Shown piece after piece: positions 11,690 through 24,859 of a stretch of 64,000 bases of DNA. Location of the stretch: assembly GCA_024734555.1 (NCBI GenBank), contig JANPWX010000338.1, positions 52,136-116,135 of the forward strand, given 5' to 3'. The stretch is from Trochalopteron elliotii (lineage: Eukaryota; Chordata; Aves; Passeriformes; Leiothrichidae). The first letter of the stretch is position 1. Each line of letters begins with the position of its first letter. A program made the translations under genes and the position numbers. The notes beneath the pieces were generated by a model, which did not search any database, was not told where the DNA came from, and was given only the letters and a program-made list of their open reading frames with translations.

Positions 11690-14600
11690 TGGATTAGTCA
11701 AATCAGTTTCAACATGATTTACAATAACCATGATTTCTAAGAGACAATTATGAAACAAAGAGTTGGACATCTGAATATTTTGTCTCCAAATTCATTAATC
11801 CCCATGGATGAATGCTTGATGCCATGGTAGATTTTGTTTACAAAAAGAATGGAAGATTCCTCCCCTTAAGCCCTATAAAGCTTGATTTACCACCTAATGC
11901 CATACTTAGGGGAAACTGGGGAAACCAAGAAGGTGAGCAGAGCATAATAGTGATGGCCAGCCTTTACCCAGGGAACTTAAAAAGGTAGTTTGACATTCTG
12001 GAGTCCAGATTTTCAATCTGAAAGCAGAATATAACCTGAACTAAAGATGTGTTGGAACACTACAAAAATATTATTTGTCCACAGAACATCTGCTAAGAGG
12101 AGGGAGGAAACATTTTGGAAGTCACCACTACTTGATCATCCATGATTTAAGGAGAAAAAAGTGAAGACCCCATTTGAAGAGTACATGGTGTTTGGAATAG
12201 TCTCATGGGCATATTACACGATGATGTTACATATTACCCAGTCTTCAAAATGTTAGCTTTCCCTCTCTCCTTGTATTTTGCCAGAGTGTTTAAGCCTGAA
12301 ACTTTTCAACGAAGTCTTTTTTTTTTTTTTTTTTCCCAACTTAGTTACAGGAATAGTCAGAAGTTTTGTATTTTCTGAGTTGAATGCAAAGGACAGATGC
12401 TTATATGTGCTAAGGGACAGTTAATTTTCTCTTTGTGCTCATACCAAGACAGGAGTGAGGACAGCATTTTGCAGAAGAATACCAGGAGAAGAGTTGTAGT
12501 TATGCATTACAGTTCAGTCACTGCAGCTGGATACAATCCATATGATTTGCTTACATCTTCACAAGATCTTCAAGGCGTATCAGCTGCAATGTGTAATTCA
12601 CAATGTCAAATATTCTAGACAGGCCAGAAATAAATCTGTCTATGAGCTATTACTAAGAAATCATCCATCAGCAACACAAAAGTAATCTCTCCTGTATTCT
12701 ACTCCAAAGCCCATTTGAGAAGGTCTAACACACTGAGAGAGTCTAACACACCAAGGCTGAGACTGGTTGCTTCTGAGCTTGGCTTTTTGCCATTTTTTCA
12801 GTCATCTCAGAAAGAAACAAGGAATTAGGCAATGTGTTAGCTTGCCAAACCAATGACATCCAAAAAACTATTAGTCCTGATTGGATTATTGTGTTTTCAA
12901 GGAAAGTGATAAATAAAAAGAAAAAATATTTTACATTATGTACATAGACACTCTTCATAATCTGAGGCATATCAACTATATTTTTCTCAGACTCTTCCTC
13001 TCTCATAAATCCTCTCCAAAGTGCTGATATGCATCAAATTCTGAAGACTTGGAAGAGATGGGCATAGAAAAATAATCTAATTTGATACATTGCCACTGTG
13101 CCTGTATGGATGCAGAGCATAGGTATTGTCTTAAATGAGAATTTGTTTTCTGTAAGCCTGATGATAAGAGAAGGTTTTAAAGCCCACAGGCATTCATCCC
13201 TCTATCTGAAGAACTCCTATGTGTAGGACACTGATAGAAACAACTAGGTTTGAAGGGGGAAAAGGGAAAGATATGCTAAATATTGATAAAATTTTGGGTT
13301 TCTTCCTCCTCCACAAATCATGTCTTCCGGAACATTTCAGACAAACAGAACATCCATTACTGTTGTCCTAATTTCTGTCAACAGTGAACTTCATTTCTCA
13401 ATACAGGCCTAAATCTGCTGCCACTGCAGTTGGTGAGAACACCTCTTTAATAGGACTAATGTCAGCCTCTGCTGCCAATGCAGCGTTACAGCACAGACCA
13501 GCCTGCCCTTAAACCACTTTGAGTGGAATCCCAGCTCCACCTGACACTTAGAGACAATCACAAAGGAGAAAGGAAAGCACAACTCCGGGTATTTTCTTCA
13601 TCTTGGGATTTTTTTTTTCAACAAAAGCAAAACAGCCAACCCATGAACTCCCTCTAGAACAGGGTGTACTCAGCTCATATGCTTCAGTCTCGACAACAAA
13701 CAGCCTGTGCTGCTGGGCTTAATTGCTGTCTGGCAGTTCCAACACACAAACTTCTCCAGCAGTTTTCAGATGCTTCAATAGCGCAGCTCCCTGGAAATCC
13801 ATCAGAATCCATTCACTGTCCTGTATTTTTCTCACTTGTCCTGAAGATTTTTCTTCTTAGTTCACTCTGGGTCACAATTGTCAATCATCAAAAATGCTGC
13901 TTTGACTACAATTCCACCCAGATCATACTGCAGGAAAGTAACATCTTTGGGATAGGATTCATCTCACCTAACTCACTGTATTGCAGAGTTTAAGCACATA
14001 TCCTTGGTTAGCCAGCTAATTCCCACCATAATCAGAATCTTCAGGCAGCTGAAGATTAATTTAATTCCAACACAGGTTTCTAAATCAAGTGCAATGAATT
14101 TGCCTCCTTAACTCCTTGACTGTAGAAGGAACACAGACAATTAGCTCTGGCTAGTTGTTTCCTTTTTTAGATCTGGTTTAGCAGTGGTTACATGATCTAG
14201 CTCCATGCAAGTGTCAGATCCTGGTGGGAATTTGATTGGCGTATATAGTCTAAAAGATTTCAAATACCATTTTAGTGGCTCTCTGTTTACCCAAAACACC
14301 ATATGTTCAGTAACTTCAAGCCAATCTCTAAGAACTCTAGCTGAGGTGTTCAAATGTCTTAATCTGTTCCTTCTGGAAACTGGAAAAATGTACTTTATGA
14401 GATAATACAGCAGGGTCCATTTTTTCATATGACAATCAACAATACTTTCCTTTATGTTCAGTTTCAGACTTGCATAGGAAACAAGGTGCCTGTATTTTCC
14501 AATGTATGATATTTTTCACTTTGATTTTTCATTGAGCTTTCAAATCTGCATGAAATTTTTGCTTTTAAACCAGCTGAACATACAAACACAACTATAATTG

Positions 14601-17389
14601 ATTTTGGCATTCAACAGAAGAAACAGTCCCATGTTTTTGGGGTTTCTATTACCAGAACCCATTTTAGCTACTTTTTTTTTTTAACATAATAAAATGATTA
14701 TGCAAGAAACTACAGTGGCATGCTAAATCTTCCAGACATGAGAACAAATTAATGACTTAGTGGGTGAAACCCTGGAATGCTGACAACTGCAAGCTAGGCT
14801 TCTCTAATGTACTGGTAGCATGGTTAACAGCCTGCAACCAAAATGTCTTATAATCCTTATGTGAACCATCAATTTATGCCTTTAAACTTACACCGCTATT
14901 ATACCATTAAATTCCTATTTTTTCCTTGCCAAAGCTTACTTTATTTTCCTGGGCAAATTCTACACTAACACAAAATGTTAGCCTGGGGTTGTTTGGAGAA
15001 AAGGTGTATATAGAAATGAAATGTACATCAAACTTTGTGGGCATTCACACAGAGTAAAATAGATTTAGCTTGCATGTTGAGATGCTGGAAGGGAGAAGTA
15101 TCTGAAAGAGTAATTAAGAATAAAATACCATAAAAAGCCATGTATCCCTTTTATCTTACACCCTCTTTAACTTCCTGCTTTTCCTTCAGCTTCCTCCCAG
15201 TCAGATCTTTCATATAACTTACATATTAAGTACTTTCATGCTCTGGGTAAAAATAGTGTCAGGTTGTTCTAGTTTCTAGCAGAGCAATTACTGAGACGCA
15301 GGTGTTGTGAAAAAATAGATAAAGGAAGCCTTCTTTCAGAATCTTGTCACTGAGAAAGAGAAAACAGATGTTGCTTTCCCTGTTCAGTTCCCCCCCCCAT
15401 TATTGTACTTTTTGGCTTAGGAAATTCCCAGATCCAGGAAAGTATAACCAAGTGGTATCTCCGTAAGCTCACTGAGACATCTGCTACTTCCTTGTGCTGG
15501 AGATACTACCTGGACTTTCACACTGAGCTGGTTTCTGGCATTTCTTACATTTACCAATTCCCACCCACTGAAACAGACACATCAGCCAACAAAGCCAGGC
15601 AGCTCTGGGGCCATCCCTGCCATGAGACATATTCTAAACCTGTCCAAAGTCATTTTTCCTCCCTGCAGAAACCTATGCCAAGACCCTGTCATTTTGAAAT
15701 CTCTACTATAACATTTCATGGCCATTCCAAAAGACACCACTGCTTGCAGAATGTAGTTATAAAATACTGCCCCATAAACTCTGAAAACTATTCAGGGGAC
15801 TATAAAATCATCACATAAACTCACACCAGAAACAAGGGCGGGGGGGACAAGTAATAGAAATTCAAACTTCTTGAAGGAAGGATAGTAAATATGTTTTTAT
15901 TTTACAGTAATTAACACCACCTCCTTGTTACCTTCAGATCTTCTAAGGTGCCACACTAAATGATGCTCTTCATGAAAAGTAACTTTTAGCCATTTCTAAA
16001 AGGCTGAAAAATTACTTCTGAGTAAGAATGCTAAACTGCTTTTCTTAAAACAACATATTCAAAAAGTCTTGCAGGTGTGTCCTGACAGAAGTAACTCCAT
16101 CAAAAACCTAGAGATATTACTGGGGTTTTATCCTTATAGGGTGATTTTCTATTCCCACAAAAGCCAATGGAAATTTTGACATCCACTTCAATGGTGACAG
16201 AATTTCACTCACTGAGTTAAATGACATTTATTAGATTTTCATGTTAAATGCAGAGGAAAATCCTGTTCAGGATTCCTGCTAATCCAGACTCAGAGTTTCT
16301 ACACAACTAAAGCAAGAAAGTTGGTAACCTCAGATCTCTTCTAAACCGTACAGAAATGACCCAATTTCCCACATTCTTTTGAATACTAAATCTTTGAAGC
16401 CTGTGATGAGGGAGGAACCGCTATGTTGCACTTTGAGTTTCACTCAGTATTCTGACTGCAGTCTTTGTGAGTCTGCAAGGATTTACATTCATTGTCTCTC
16501 CAGAGTCACTTGCAAAATGATTTCTAAAAATTCTCCCTTTCAACTACTATTAGACACTGTCTAATACAGGAACAAGGAATTCCTGGCCCAAGGGCCAGAT
16601 ACAATCTGCAACCTACTTTCAGGCAGTCTGCAGCCAAATGAGTTTGCGTGTGTGTATTTATTATTGGCTGAAAAACCAAAGTGCTTATTGACATATGACT
16701 TGCCAAATGCCTCCGAGGGACCTAGCTGGTCCTTCCCAAGGAAAGGACCTATACTCCAGGGCTAACAGACTGCAACTCAAGATCACAGCTACCAACCAAG
16801 CAACACAGAAACATAATGTTGCAGATTATTCCAGGGTACATAAATGCAATATTCCAATGTGATTGTCACGTAGGTCTGGTGCAAAGGGCACCATTAGCAA
16901 GGTGTTAGTGAGGCTACTCAGTGCTGGCAGCTTCAAATCAGTAAATGGCAAAGATGGAGAGGGAGAAGGAGAGAAGGAAGATATTACTATACCTTGACCT
17001 TCAGAGTTCAGAGAAGATTTGGGGACTGCCAGGAAAATAAACAAACAAAAAAGCATCTTTTTGCTTTCAAACATTTTTTGAGCATTTGAAACAGAAAGTT
17101 AGGAAGAGGGAGTGTAATTTCTGCAAGATTCCTTTTTAAGTAAACTGTACTTTTATATCAAGCAACATTAAAAGAGGATGCAATAGATTCAGAGGGGAAA
17201 AAAGAGTTCTGAACTGAGGAAGTTGCTCACATCCTCCTGTTACTTGATCTGAACCATCTCATATCCATCTAGGTTATTGCTGTTTCCTCTATCTGTCACA
17301 GATAAATGACTGTTCATGCACTAAGAGCCACTGCTATGCAACAGCTGTGCTCTAATGGACATTTTTAAAGTTCCTTGGCTTGGCAGAAA
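11690..17389. other. Unique sequence with minor simple repeats
   Basis: Holds an 18-bp T run (12317-12334) and a short tandem duplication around 12723-12752 (GTCTAACACAC repeated at an 18-bp period). No coding gene, RNA gene or transposon recognised. Confidence 0.5.
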
Positions 17390-17473
17390 CAGGGAAGGAA
17401 GGAAGGAAGGGAGGAGGGGAAGAAGAGAGGGAGGGAGAGAGGGAAGGCGGGAAGGCAGGAAGAAAGGAAGGGA
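17390..17473 (+). repeat. Purine-rich (GGAA)n / GGGA tract
   Basis: An 84-bp all-but-pure purine strand of GGAA, GGGA and GAGA units. Open frames on either strand here are repeat artefacts (poly Gly/Arg/Glu or Ser/Pro/Leu). Polypurine tracts can form triplex DNA and are replication-slippage sites. Confidence 0.95.
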
Positions 17474-18699
17474 TGATGAGGTGGAGAGGCAAGAGAGAGG
17501 CAAATGTAATGGGTTTACATTGTCACCCTTCATAAATCTTGATCATGTCTTCAACAAGATCTAGAAAAATCACAATTTCACTCCAGAACAGGGATGTTCA
17601 TTACCCAGTTTCAAACTGTATGAAATATTACTGTGGGAGAATCACTCAAAATTGATTTATGGCTAAATTGAGGGAAGTGGAACTGCCACGGCCAACCCAC
17701 TGCCTTCAAAATATCTTCCAATCTTGCACCAACACTAAAAGCTTTGCAGGAAGCTGCTTCGATCATTTGTGTACCCAAACACAAGGCATTAGCCCAGCAC
17801 ATCCCATTAATCATTGCAGCCACCTAGAAATGAAAGCTGTAATGAAATGGAGAAAGGGGAAAAATTAATAATTTAGTACTTGATCACTATCTGGAAAAAT
17901 GTACCACTCTAAAATAAACACTACTCTCTTTATAAGCCTGAGAGAGTCCTTAAAAATATTTATATTAAAAAAACCAATTTATTAATGTTTCTTTAAGGAA
18001 AAAAAAAGAAAAATCTTTCTGTCAGATGGAAGACTCGGAGTTCAGAATATTTGTTCTTCCTATTTTTAAAAAATACCTAATTTCTTGAGAGTTGTTCAAG
18101 GCAAGCTAAACAAAGGGATGGCTTTGTATAACAGATCGTTTTGGAGATCAGCTGTTCAATGTCTCCATATGCCTCAAATCAATACAAAGCGTACACAGAT
18201 GTTTAGACTAATTTCTGTGCTCCAAGAAGTGCAAAAATATCTAAAGCCACGCATTCTGTGCTCACCAGCAAGTTCATCATGAACAGACACATTACTTAAG
18301 AGCTGCATCATGCCTTCAGGAAGATTTAACTCATCCAAAGAGTTAAATATATTCAAATACCAGTCTGAAAACTGGACCATGAAGAACCTAAGTAACAAAC
18401 CCTCAAGGAGGCACATTTGTTGGGAGTTAGTTTCTTCAAGGACTAGAGCTGTCACCTATCCTTTGCCCCTCTTAAAATCTTAAAGTTGAGGTCATGACAT
18501 TAAGACTGAATAGTTAATATCATCTCCCAAAGCAGTCATAATTACTATCTTTTTGAACCACTGTGGGGTTTCATCCTGAATCCCTGTGGGCCTATGCTAT
18601 GGGATGAGAAGAGACTAAGTTCCTGACATAAGCAGTATCCTCCATACTTGTATCATTTCTCCTCTTCTCTATCTCCTAAGGCTATATTTTTGGTCCTTC
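17474..18699. other. Unique sequence, nothing supported
   Basis: No gene, RNA gene or repeat family recognised. Confidence 0.5.
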
Positions 18700-18960
18700 T
18701 TCTGGCAGGAGCTTTCTAAGGCTGTTGAATGTTCTTGTCGTCCTTTTCCCAATTCTCCTGTTTCAGTCACGTCCTTTTTGAGCTCGGGAGGCCAAACTTG
18801 CACACTGTGCTCTAGCTGAGACCACAGGCACTGCTTTATACAAAAGGCTATACAATATCCTCTCAGTTACTCAACTTCTTAGCAATCTTGAATGATATGC
18901 AACCTAATATCACAGTTGGGTTTTGGCTGTTGTAATTTGATCACTTGTTCCCGCTGATCT
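18700..18960 (-). mobile_element. Ancient CR1/L3-type LINE fragment (minus orientation)
   Basis: The plus strand carries a diverged version of the reverse-complement CR1/L3 segment: 'gaggccaaacttgcacactg' and 'tgctctagctgagaccacag', then 'gctttatacaaaaggctata', and later 'atgcaacctaatatcacagt'. The order of these words matches the antisense of the LINE 3' region. Divergence is high, so the boundaries are rough and the subfamily cannot be assigned. Confidence 0.45.
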
Positions 18961-19439
18961 CTCATACTCATCTCTTCTGGATCTGTCAGGACTGACTGTT
19001 CACACTCAATCGTTCTTTATTCACCACTGATCTTCATCCAAGCACTGTTCTGCTCACTTGGTGGAAAACTTTAGAATTAATACTTCTTGCTCCTCCTGAA
19101 GAGACTGTGTAAGTATTTCCACACAGATGTTGCAACATGGTGGCTCCAGCTCTCTCTCAAGAAAGAGGTAAATAACAGAAATCTTGTTAATTTGCAGATG
19201 TCCAAAGGTCAACTTTGGTCTCTTTCCGTCCCAAAAGATTAGCCTAACCCTCTGCTTTTCCTCTCCTCCCCAGCTTTCAGTCTGATAATAGTATCTCATC
19301 TGTTACTCCACAACACTGGAGTTTTTGTAGGTTTTTTTTGTCCAGAGCTCTGTTACTCACAGTATTTTGTTTCCAATTATTCATTATTTTTCTAATACAT
19401 TCGCCATGCTAGAAGATCACTGAAACATTGGCTCTTATG
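18961..19439. other. Unique sequence, nothing supported
   Basis: No gene or repeat recognised; the left part may be further eroded LINE sequence. Confidence 0.4.
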
Positions 19440-19512
19440 GCAAAAAAAACAAACAAAAACCAACACACCACCCAAAAAACCCAACCCAAACCAAAAAAAA
19501 CAACAAACCCAC
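19440..19512. repeat. A/C-rich low-complexity tract
   Basis: Nearly all A and C on the plus strand (CAAAAAAAACAAACAAAAAC and similar). The two opposite-strand frames running through it are compositional artefacts. Confidence 0.9.
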
Positions 19513-21540
19513 CAAACTGGTGGACTATATCATGCCTCTCTGGTACTTTACTATTGTTTTTAAATGAGGATTTCAAGTTGGTTGCCAAGTCCAGATGTAA
19601 AATGTTACTTGAATATATCATTGAATTAACTAATTACACCTGTAACTGATTCACAGCTGAAGCTCTGTTTCCAGTAGAATTTATAGGAGACATAAACCCC
19701 AAATCACTGTGAAACCCAGCCATAAATCAAAGTCCTCTGGCATATGGGACCAATAGGTCTAGCAGAGGTTTGCTGCTGGAGCACTCAGCAGTTTGTGATT
19801 GAGTCCCAGCCCTAGGCCACTCCATTTTTGCTCACAGCATTTTGCTATTATCAGTATTGCACTGCTCTCCTTTGCAGAGTCACAAGTGTTTCTGTATGAC
19901 TTCTGAAAACCAGAACATGCCCTGCTATTCTAGAAGCCTGTCAAGGGTTCCTCTTGTCTCGAGGTCCTCCAGAATTTGAATTCTGAGCTCCAAAGGCTCA
20001 TCTGCCATGCAGGAGTTCAAGACTTTGATACAGGACACAAATATGCAATCCAGAAAGGACAGGAAAAATGAGGAGGACACAGTATCTTCCATGATCTCTG
20101 CTGCAACAAGTAAGCAGCTCTATCAAGGGCGTTTTTTTAATCCTTCTGCTCCAAGAAAAGGTCAACTGGATGCTGTGTACGTTTGAGGATGAATGCTAGG
20201 AAAGAAAAAGCCAGAATAATTCCACTGACTCAGCCAGCATTTTGGAGAAAGGAAACAAAGAAAGAAAACCTAGCGTGTCTGATGTGGTCCAACCTCACTT
20301 TCATCACCTTAGATGGAGAGACAGAGACTGCTGAAGCCATAGCAGAAGCCAAAATGACAGCAGGGTTATTGTAGATGATATCCGTAATAAAAAATGCAAT
20401 AAAATTACAAGGATGCACTGGTGTTATTACACTTCAGAAATTAAATTCCAGCACTGAAAAACTCAAAGGCATAGACATATTCTGAAATCTTTTAGACAGC
20501 CCTCACAATGACAGCATTACTTCCTCAGGGCTCAGTCCTGCCTTGCCTGAAATAAGTCTGCCACCTTTTCAGCTTTAGCACTGCAAGACTAAACCTTGGC
20601 ATCTTTGGTCCGTGTAAGCATCCACAGGTCAGTGAAGAAACTGCAGCCACACTTCCTTGGATCCCTGTCCCACACTTGTTTGTTCAGGAGTCTGCAACAT
20701 TATCAATGTCTCCTTATTGAATCAAACACCACCACAGTGACTGAAATGCAGCCCAAAAGTGGGCACTTCTTGTCTATCTGCCCTCAAGTCAACAGCACAC
20801 AGGGCAAAAAGACAACAACAAAAACTCCTATTGGTGACAGCTGCATTTCATCATGTCATCCACCCCAGGATCACTGTCTCTGGGTTGGGAATACAGCTCT
20901 GTTCCCAGCATGCTCCCCATCTGCCTGTCAGTTTAGTGCACTGGGTGCTGAGTAACCCTCCCTCTTCCTTACATCAGCATCTTTAAGGCTTTAATATTCT
21001 GTTTGATCTGTTTGAGGCTGTGGGAGGAGTAAGCAATTTTCTGTCTGGCTTATTAGCTAGGTAGGAAATATTCCCCAATACCCACATTATGTAGCATTGC
21101 CTTTAGACCTCTTATCCATGACATTGTTCTGCCCTTTTTTTGGTTTTTTATAAGACATTTTTGTTTAACTTTACGCATGCAGGCAAGTAGATATAATTCA
21201 AATAACCTGAGAGCCAACGTTATTTATAACTTTACTGCACATAACACCCTCATTCTCCCCACCACCCTTTCACTCTATAAAAATATACAAGAGTAAACAG
21301 TGACTCCAGAAAAAGAAACCCAGGCATCCAGTGTTAAAACTGAACAGCTAAGAGCTTAGCAGCAGCAAATATAACCTCACCTCCTTGAGAATAATGCCTT
21401 GCTATTTAGTCTGGTTACAGATGCACTATGCTGCAAATACTATGCTGTGGTATCAGCTTTTCTCTACAATCTTTACCACAAGTCTGGAGGATTATGTAAG
21501 TGGAGGCCAAAGAACCCATTTTGGAGAAATGAAAAAAAGC
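19513..21540. other. Unique sequence, nothing firmly supported
   Basis: No recognised gene. A TATAAAAA motif sits at about 21277. A 75-bp open segment between an acceptor-like and a donor-like site (21421-21495) was considered and not accepted. Confidence 0.45.
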
Positions 21541-21624
21541 NNNNNNNNNNNNNNNNNNNNNNNNNNNNNNNNNNNNNNNNNNNNNNNNNNNNNNNNNNNN
21601 NNNNNNNNNNNNNNNNNNNNNNNN
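21541..21624. other. Assembly gap (84 N)
   Basis: A run of 84 N directly abuts the (AAGGG)n array, so the gap was almost certainly caused by that repeat and its true length is unknown. Open frames crossing it have no meaning. Confidence 1.
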
Positions 21625-21770
21625 AAGGGAAGGGAAGGGAAGGGAAGGGAAGGGAAGGGAAGGGAAGGGAAGGGAAGGGAAGGGAAGGGAAGGGAAGGGA
21701 GGGGAAGGGAAGGGAAGGGAAGGGAAGGGAAGGGAAGGGAAGGGAAGGGAAGGGAAGGGAAGGGAAGGGG
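21625..21770 (+). repeat. (AAGGG)n pentanucleotide array
   Basis: About 29 units of AAGGG (CCCTT on the other strand), with a single interruption near 21700 (GGAGGGG instead of GGAAGGG). The array abuts the assembly gap, so only a minimum length is known. Units with G3 runs can form G-quadruplexes, and the polypurine strand can form triplexes. Frames through it encode only Gly/Lys/Arg/Glu or Pro/Phe/Ser/Leu repeats. Confidence 0.98.
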
Positions 21771-22506
21771 TCTAGCTGAACAACTTTAGAGGAACAGGTT
21801 CGCCCAACTTTCTGCCCAGATACTGTGAGCAGCATTTCACTGCAGTTTCTTTCAAGGTACTGATAAAGGAGTAAGTGTCACTTAAAACAGAAACATCTAT
21901 TACTCAAGCTTCCTGCTCATCACAGATGAGGCATATCCCTGGTTCATCTCTATGGAGGCTTACAATAGCTTCAGAGCACTTGGCCAAAGGTCCCAACAAG
22001 CCTGCCATCAGGCTGAGAAGTGAAAGGGCACTCAAATGCTTCTTTTGTGTTGTCTCATGAAGAAAATCTTTAGAAGAATTTTACAGGGAAGCTTTTAGAG
22101 AAAATAAAAAATTTATTTCTTTCCTCTACTGAGGATTTCTGAATTCACACTGACATTTGACTGAGCAGTTACTTAGCATGCTGTACACCACATTTCACTT
22201 ACAATGACAGTGGACACAGTAAAGCTCCCCTTTTCCCCAGAAGATGACAATAGTGTATATTTTTCATAGAGTGTTACAATTTTTCAGGGTTTGGGGTTAT
22301 TTTTCTTCTTTTTTTAAAGGCTCAAACGAGGGAAAATATGTTTGAAATGAAGGATCTATGATGAGAGGAACACTGAAACTGGAGATACAAAACTTGTTTC
22401 TATGATACATTAAATATCCTACCATGGTCAAACAGACACACACAATAACATTTATATGTGCAAAGGATCCACAACTGCAGGTCTTCCACCACCTCTAGAA
22501 GTTGCT
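21771..22506. other. Unique sequence, nothing supported
   Basis: No gene recognised. If the minus-strand terminal exon at 22507-22539 were real, this would be its 3' UTR; a minus-strand AATAAA (TTTATT on plus) lies at about 22110. Confidence 0.4.
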
Positions 22507-22539
22507 TCAGCAGCAGATTTTGTAATCAGTCACAGGCAC
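22507..22539 (-). CDS. Candidate terminal exon, end of frame (weak)
   Basis: On the minus strand a good acceptor (polypyrimidine CTTATTCTTTTGTCTTACAG) precedes an open frame reading VPVTDYKICC and then TGA (22509-22507). It joins in phase with the candidate exon at 24822-24859. The C-terminal CC resembles some prenylated or palmitoylated tails, but ten residues prove nothing. A stop is also reached in the other frames. No family recognised. Confidence 0.1.
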   Translation of the reverse strand: MPVTDYKICC

Positions 22540-24821
22540 CTGTAAGACAAAAGAATAAGGAACAAGTGTTAACAGAGAGACACTTCTCCCATCCACAACT
22601 TGTAGCTCATTAGAATTTGCAAGACTCTTTAAGATCAAGGGTGACTAATTCATCTCCTGATCCTGCACCATTCTGTGATCAGCCAATGACTGATATCTGA
22701 TTTATCTGTGATCTAGGTGTACAGCAGGGGCTGTCCATGGAGACACCCAGCAGTACCCAAACCTATGGGTATGGGATGAAGGAGCTGAAGCAGCATCACA
22801 CCTGTCAGACTCCAATCAGCAAGACCACCCTCCTTTTGGGGCACAAAGTGGGTGTTTTTACCCACCATGCAGCATTATAGTTTATGTCACTTGTGTTGTT
22901 AACAGCACACTGGGGAAAGGTAAGACAGCAAACACACATTTGTAATACACCACCCAGCTCATCTACAGGAGCAGTAAAGCCTTTAAAACAGACATAACAG
23001 CAAAAGCAATTAAGGAAACTCCTTCAGTTCAGAGCTACCTGGGGCGAGCACATGAACTGGCATACAAGCTGCCTGGAGGCCCTGGAGAGCAGTTGCTGAA
23101 TTAGTGAGGATTGGAACAACTAATTGGTGATTGTTTATCAAATAATACACTAGCAATTCCACTGTGCTCTAAGAGGGAGGCAAGAATAAAGCCATTTCAG
23201 GTGCCACCACTGTGAACTTAGCATTTTTCTAAGATACGTAAGACATATTCTTCAACTCTTTTAAGTGTCCATATGCAGACTAGACAGAGGCTGGCAGGAG
23301 GCACATTTATAAGTGCATTTATTTCAAGTGTCTCTGCTAGTTCAAAGGACTCAAACAAAAACTGTTGTCTAAAAAAACACAGATGTGGTTTGGAGAGGAG
23401 AAGGAGGACAACTTATCACTTTTGAGGTGGGAGGAAGGGATGGCAAATATGGTACTAATTAATATAAAACCTTCTCCTTCCTTTCTGCCCTGCTGTCCCC
23501 AAACACACAAAATGAAGAGCATACTCTGCTCTGCTCTCTCAATACTCTTGGCACGTACCTCCTTCTCTCTCCCCCTCACACTCCTTCTCTCTCCATAAAG
23601 GGGCATGAAATGAGAAATTTTAGCAAGGTTTCTTTACAGAAGAGAGGCTTGGCTTCAAGCCCAGTATACATATGTGGGAGGGAGTCTTCAAAGAGAGACT
23701 CCCTCAGCACTGCCCAAGAAAGCCACACTTCTCACGGTCCGCAAGCGGCGTTTTCTGGGACCCGCTGGCTCAAGCCCCACCAGTCCCTCAGAGACAATAA
23801 ATGCCCAAGGAGGTAAAAAACATCTGCATGAAGCTGCCTTGAATTTTCCTTAGTTTGAACTTTAGGAAAAAATGACTGCATGTCAAGAGGAATGGCTGAA
23901 AGAACCCCAAACCCAAACAAAAATCCATCCAAAAAAACTTGGGGTGTCACTGGATTTCCTTTGTATATAGCATGTCCAGTTGTATGAATCAGTCAATTTA
24001 TAAGGATTGTTATGTTCACTAAGGATTATTTGTTGTCCTTAGCTTTGTACAGATGGTTTCTTTTCAACAAGTCCTTGTAGACTCTTGTAATGGTGTCTTA
24101 GTATAGTTATACAAGCATGGACAATTTACACTTACAAAAAGGCCATTTGCAGGTATAGTTTAACAACATTTCCATGAACAAATTGAGCTGTCCAAGAAAA
24201 TAATCCCTTTTTTCCCCTGGTCTAACTTCATACATTCTAGGGCTTTTGCTAGCCTAGCAATGATGACAAAACTATAATAAATCCCTACCTGACACAGCTA
24301 TGCCAGCAAGACTAAAGCCTTCCTCTCAATTAGGTTGATGTACTTCATATTTAAGCAACATTTAGTTAACAAGATTTTCCCCTCACAGTACAGTGCATTC
24401 TCCCCAATCACCTGGCTTTGCATTGCTTCCTGCCCATACTCTGGTAACCATGGATCTCCCAGACAACATTTACAGCATCAAGTATGCAACTGCAAGCTCA
24501 CCTAGGGCCATTTAAAAGGAGTATATTTTCAATTGTTTAAAAAAATCTCCCTCCATCATACACATAGACACTCTGCAATCTGTGATGAACCCTCGGCCAA
24601 TTCTGACCCGCTTCTTGGAATTGTGGTAGTAAATGCTGTACCACACAATTGAAATGAATGTTTGCTTTAGTTGTGTCTCCATCCTGTTTTAAAATGCACA
24701 GCATGAATCAAATTCATCTAGTTTCCTCAGCCATATTTCCACTTTGAACATATCAGGAGGTAAACAATGCAGACAGTTCTTCACTGATTCTTTTTTCTGT
24801 AATTAAGTGGGAGTTTCTTAC
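22540..24821. other. Unique sequence, nothing supported
   Basis: Would be intron if the flanking minus-strand exon candidates are real. Open frames at 23337-23606 on both strands are compositional. Confidence 0.4.
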
Positions 24822-24859
24822 CATGCCCAATGAAATCCAGAATGCTTCAGTGTAGATGC
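24822..24859 (-). CDS. Candidate 38-nt internal exon (weak)
   Basis: On the minus strand, CTCTCTTTTTCAG precedes 38 nt that end at ATG/GTAAGAAAC, so both splice sites are close to consensus. With one G carried in from an upstream exon, the frame reads GIYTEAFWISLGM and leaves phase 0, which fits the candidate at 22507-22539. Another frame reads ASTLKHSGFHWAW. The hydrophobic, aromatic sequence could be part of a membrane segment. No upstream exon was identified and no family is recognised. Confidence 0.13.

Noticed and set aside
17321..17564. Opposite-strand frames over the GGAA tract
   Set aside because: Low-complexity purine/pyrimidine tract translated in both directions.
19409..19649. Opposite-strand frames over the A/C-rich tract
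   Set aside because: Low complexity; no stop codons arise from A/C-only sequence.
21421..21495. 75-nt plus-strand segment between an acceptor- and a donor-like site, open in frame
   Set aside because: Donor is only moderate (TAT/GTAAGTGG), no partner exon, and it lies next to a gap and repeat.
21385..21835. Open frames crossing the 84-N gap and the AAGGG array on both strands
   Set aside because: They consist of N and pentanucleotide repeat; the open frame is a composition artefact.
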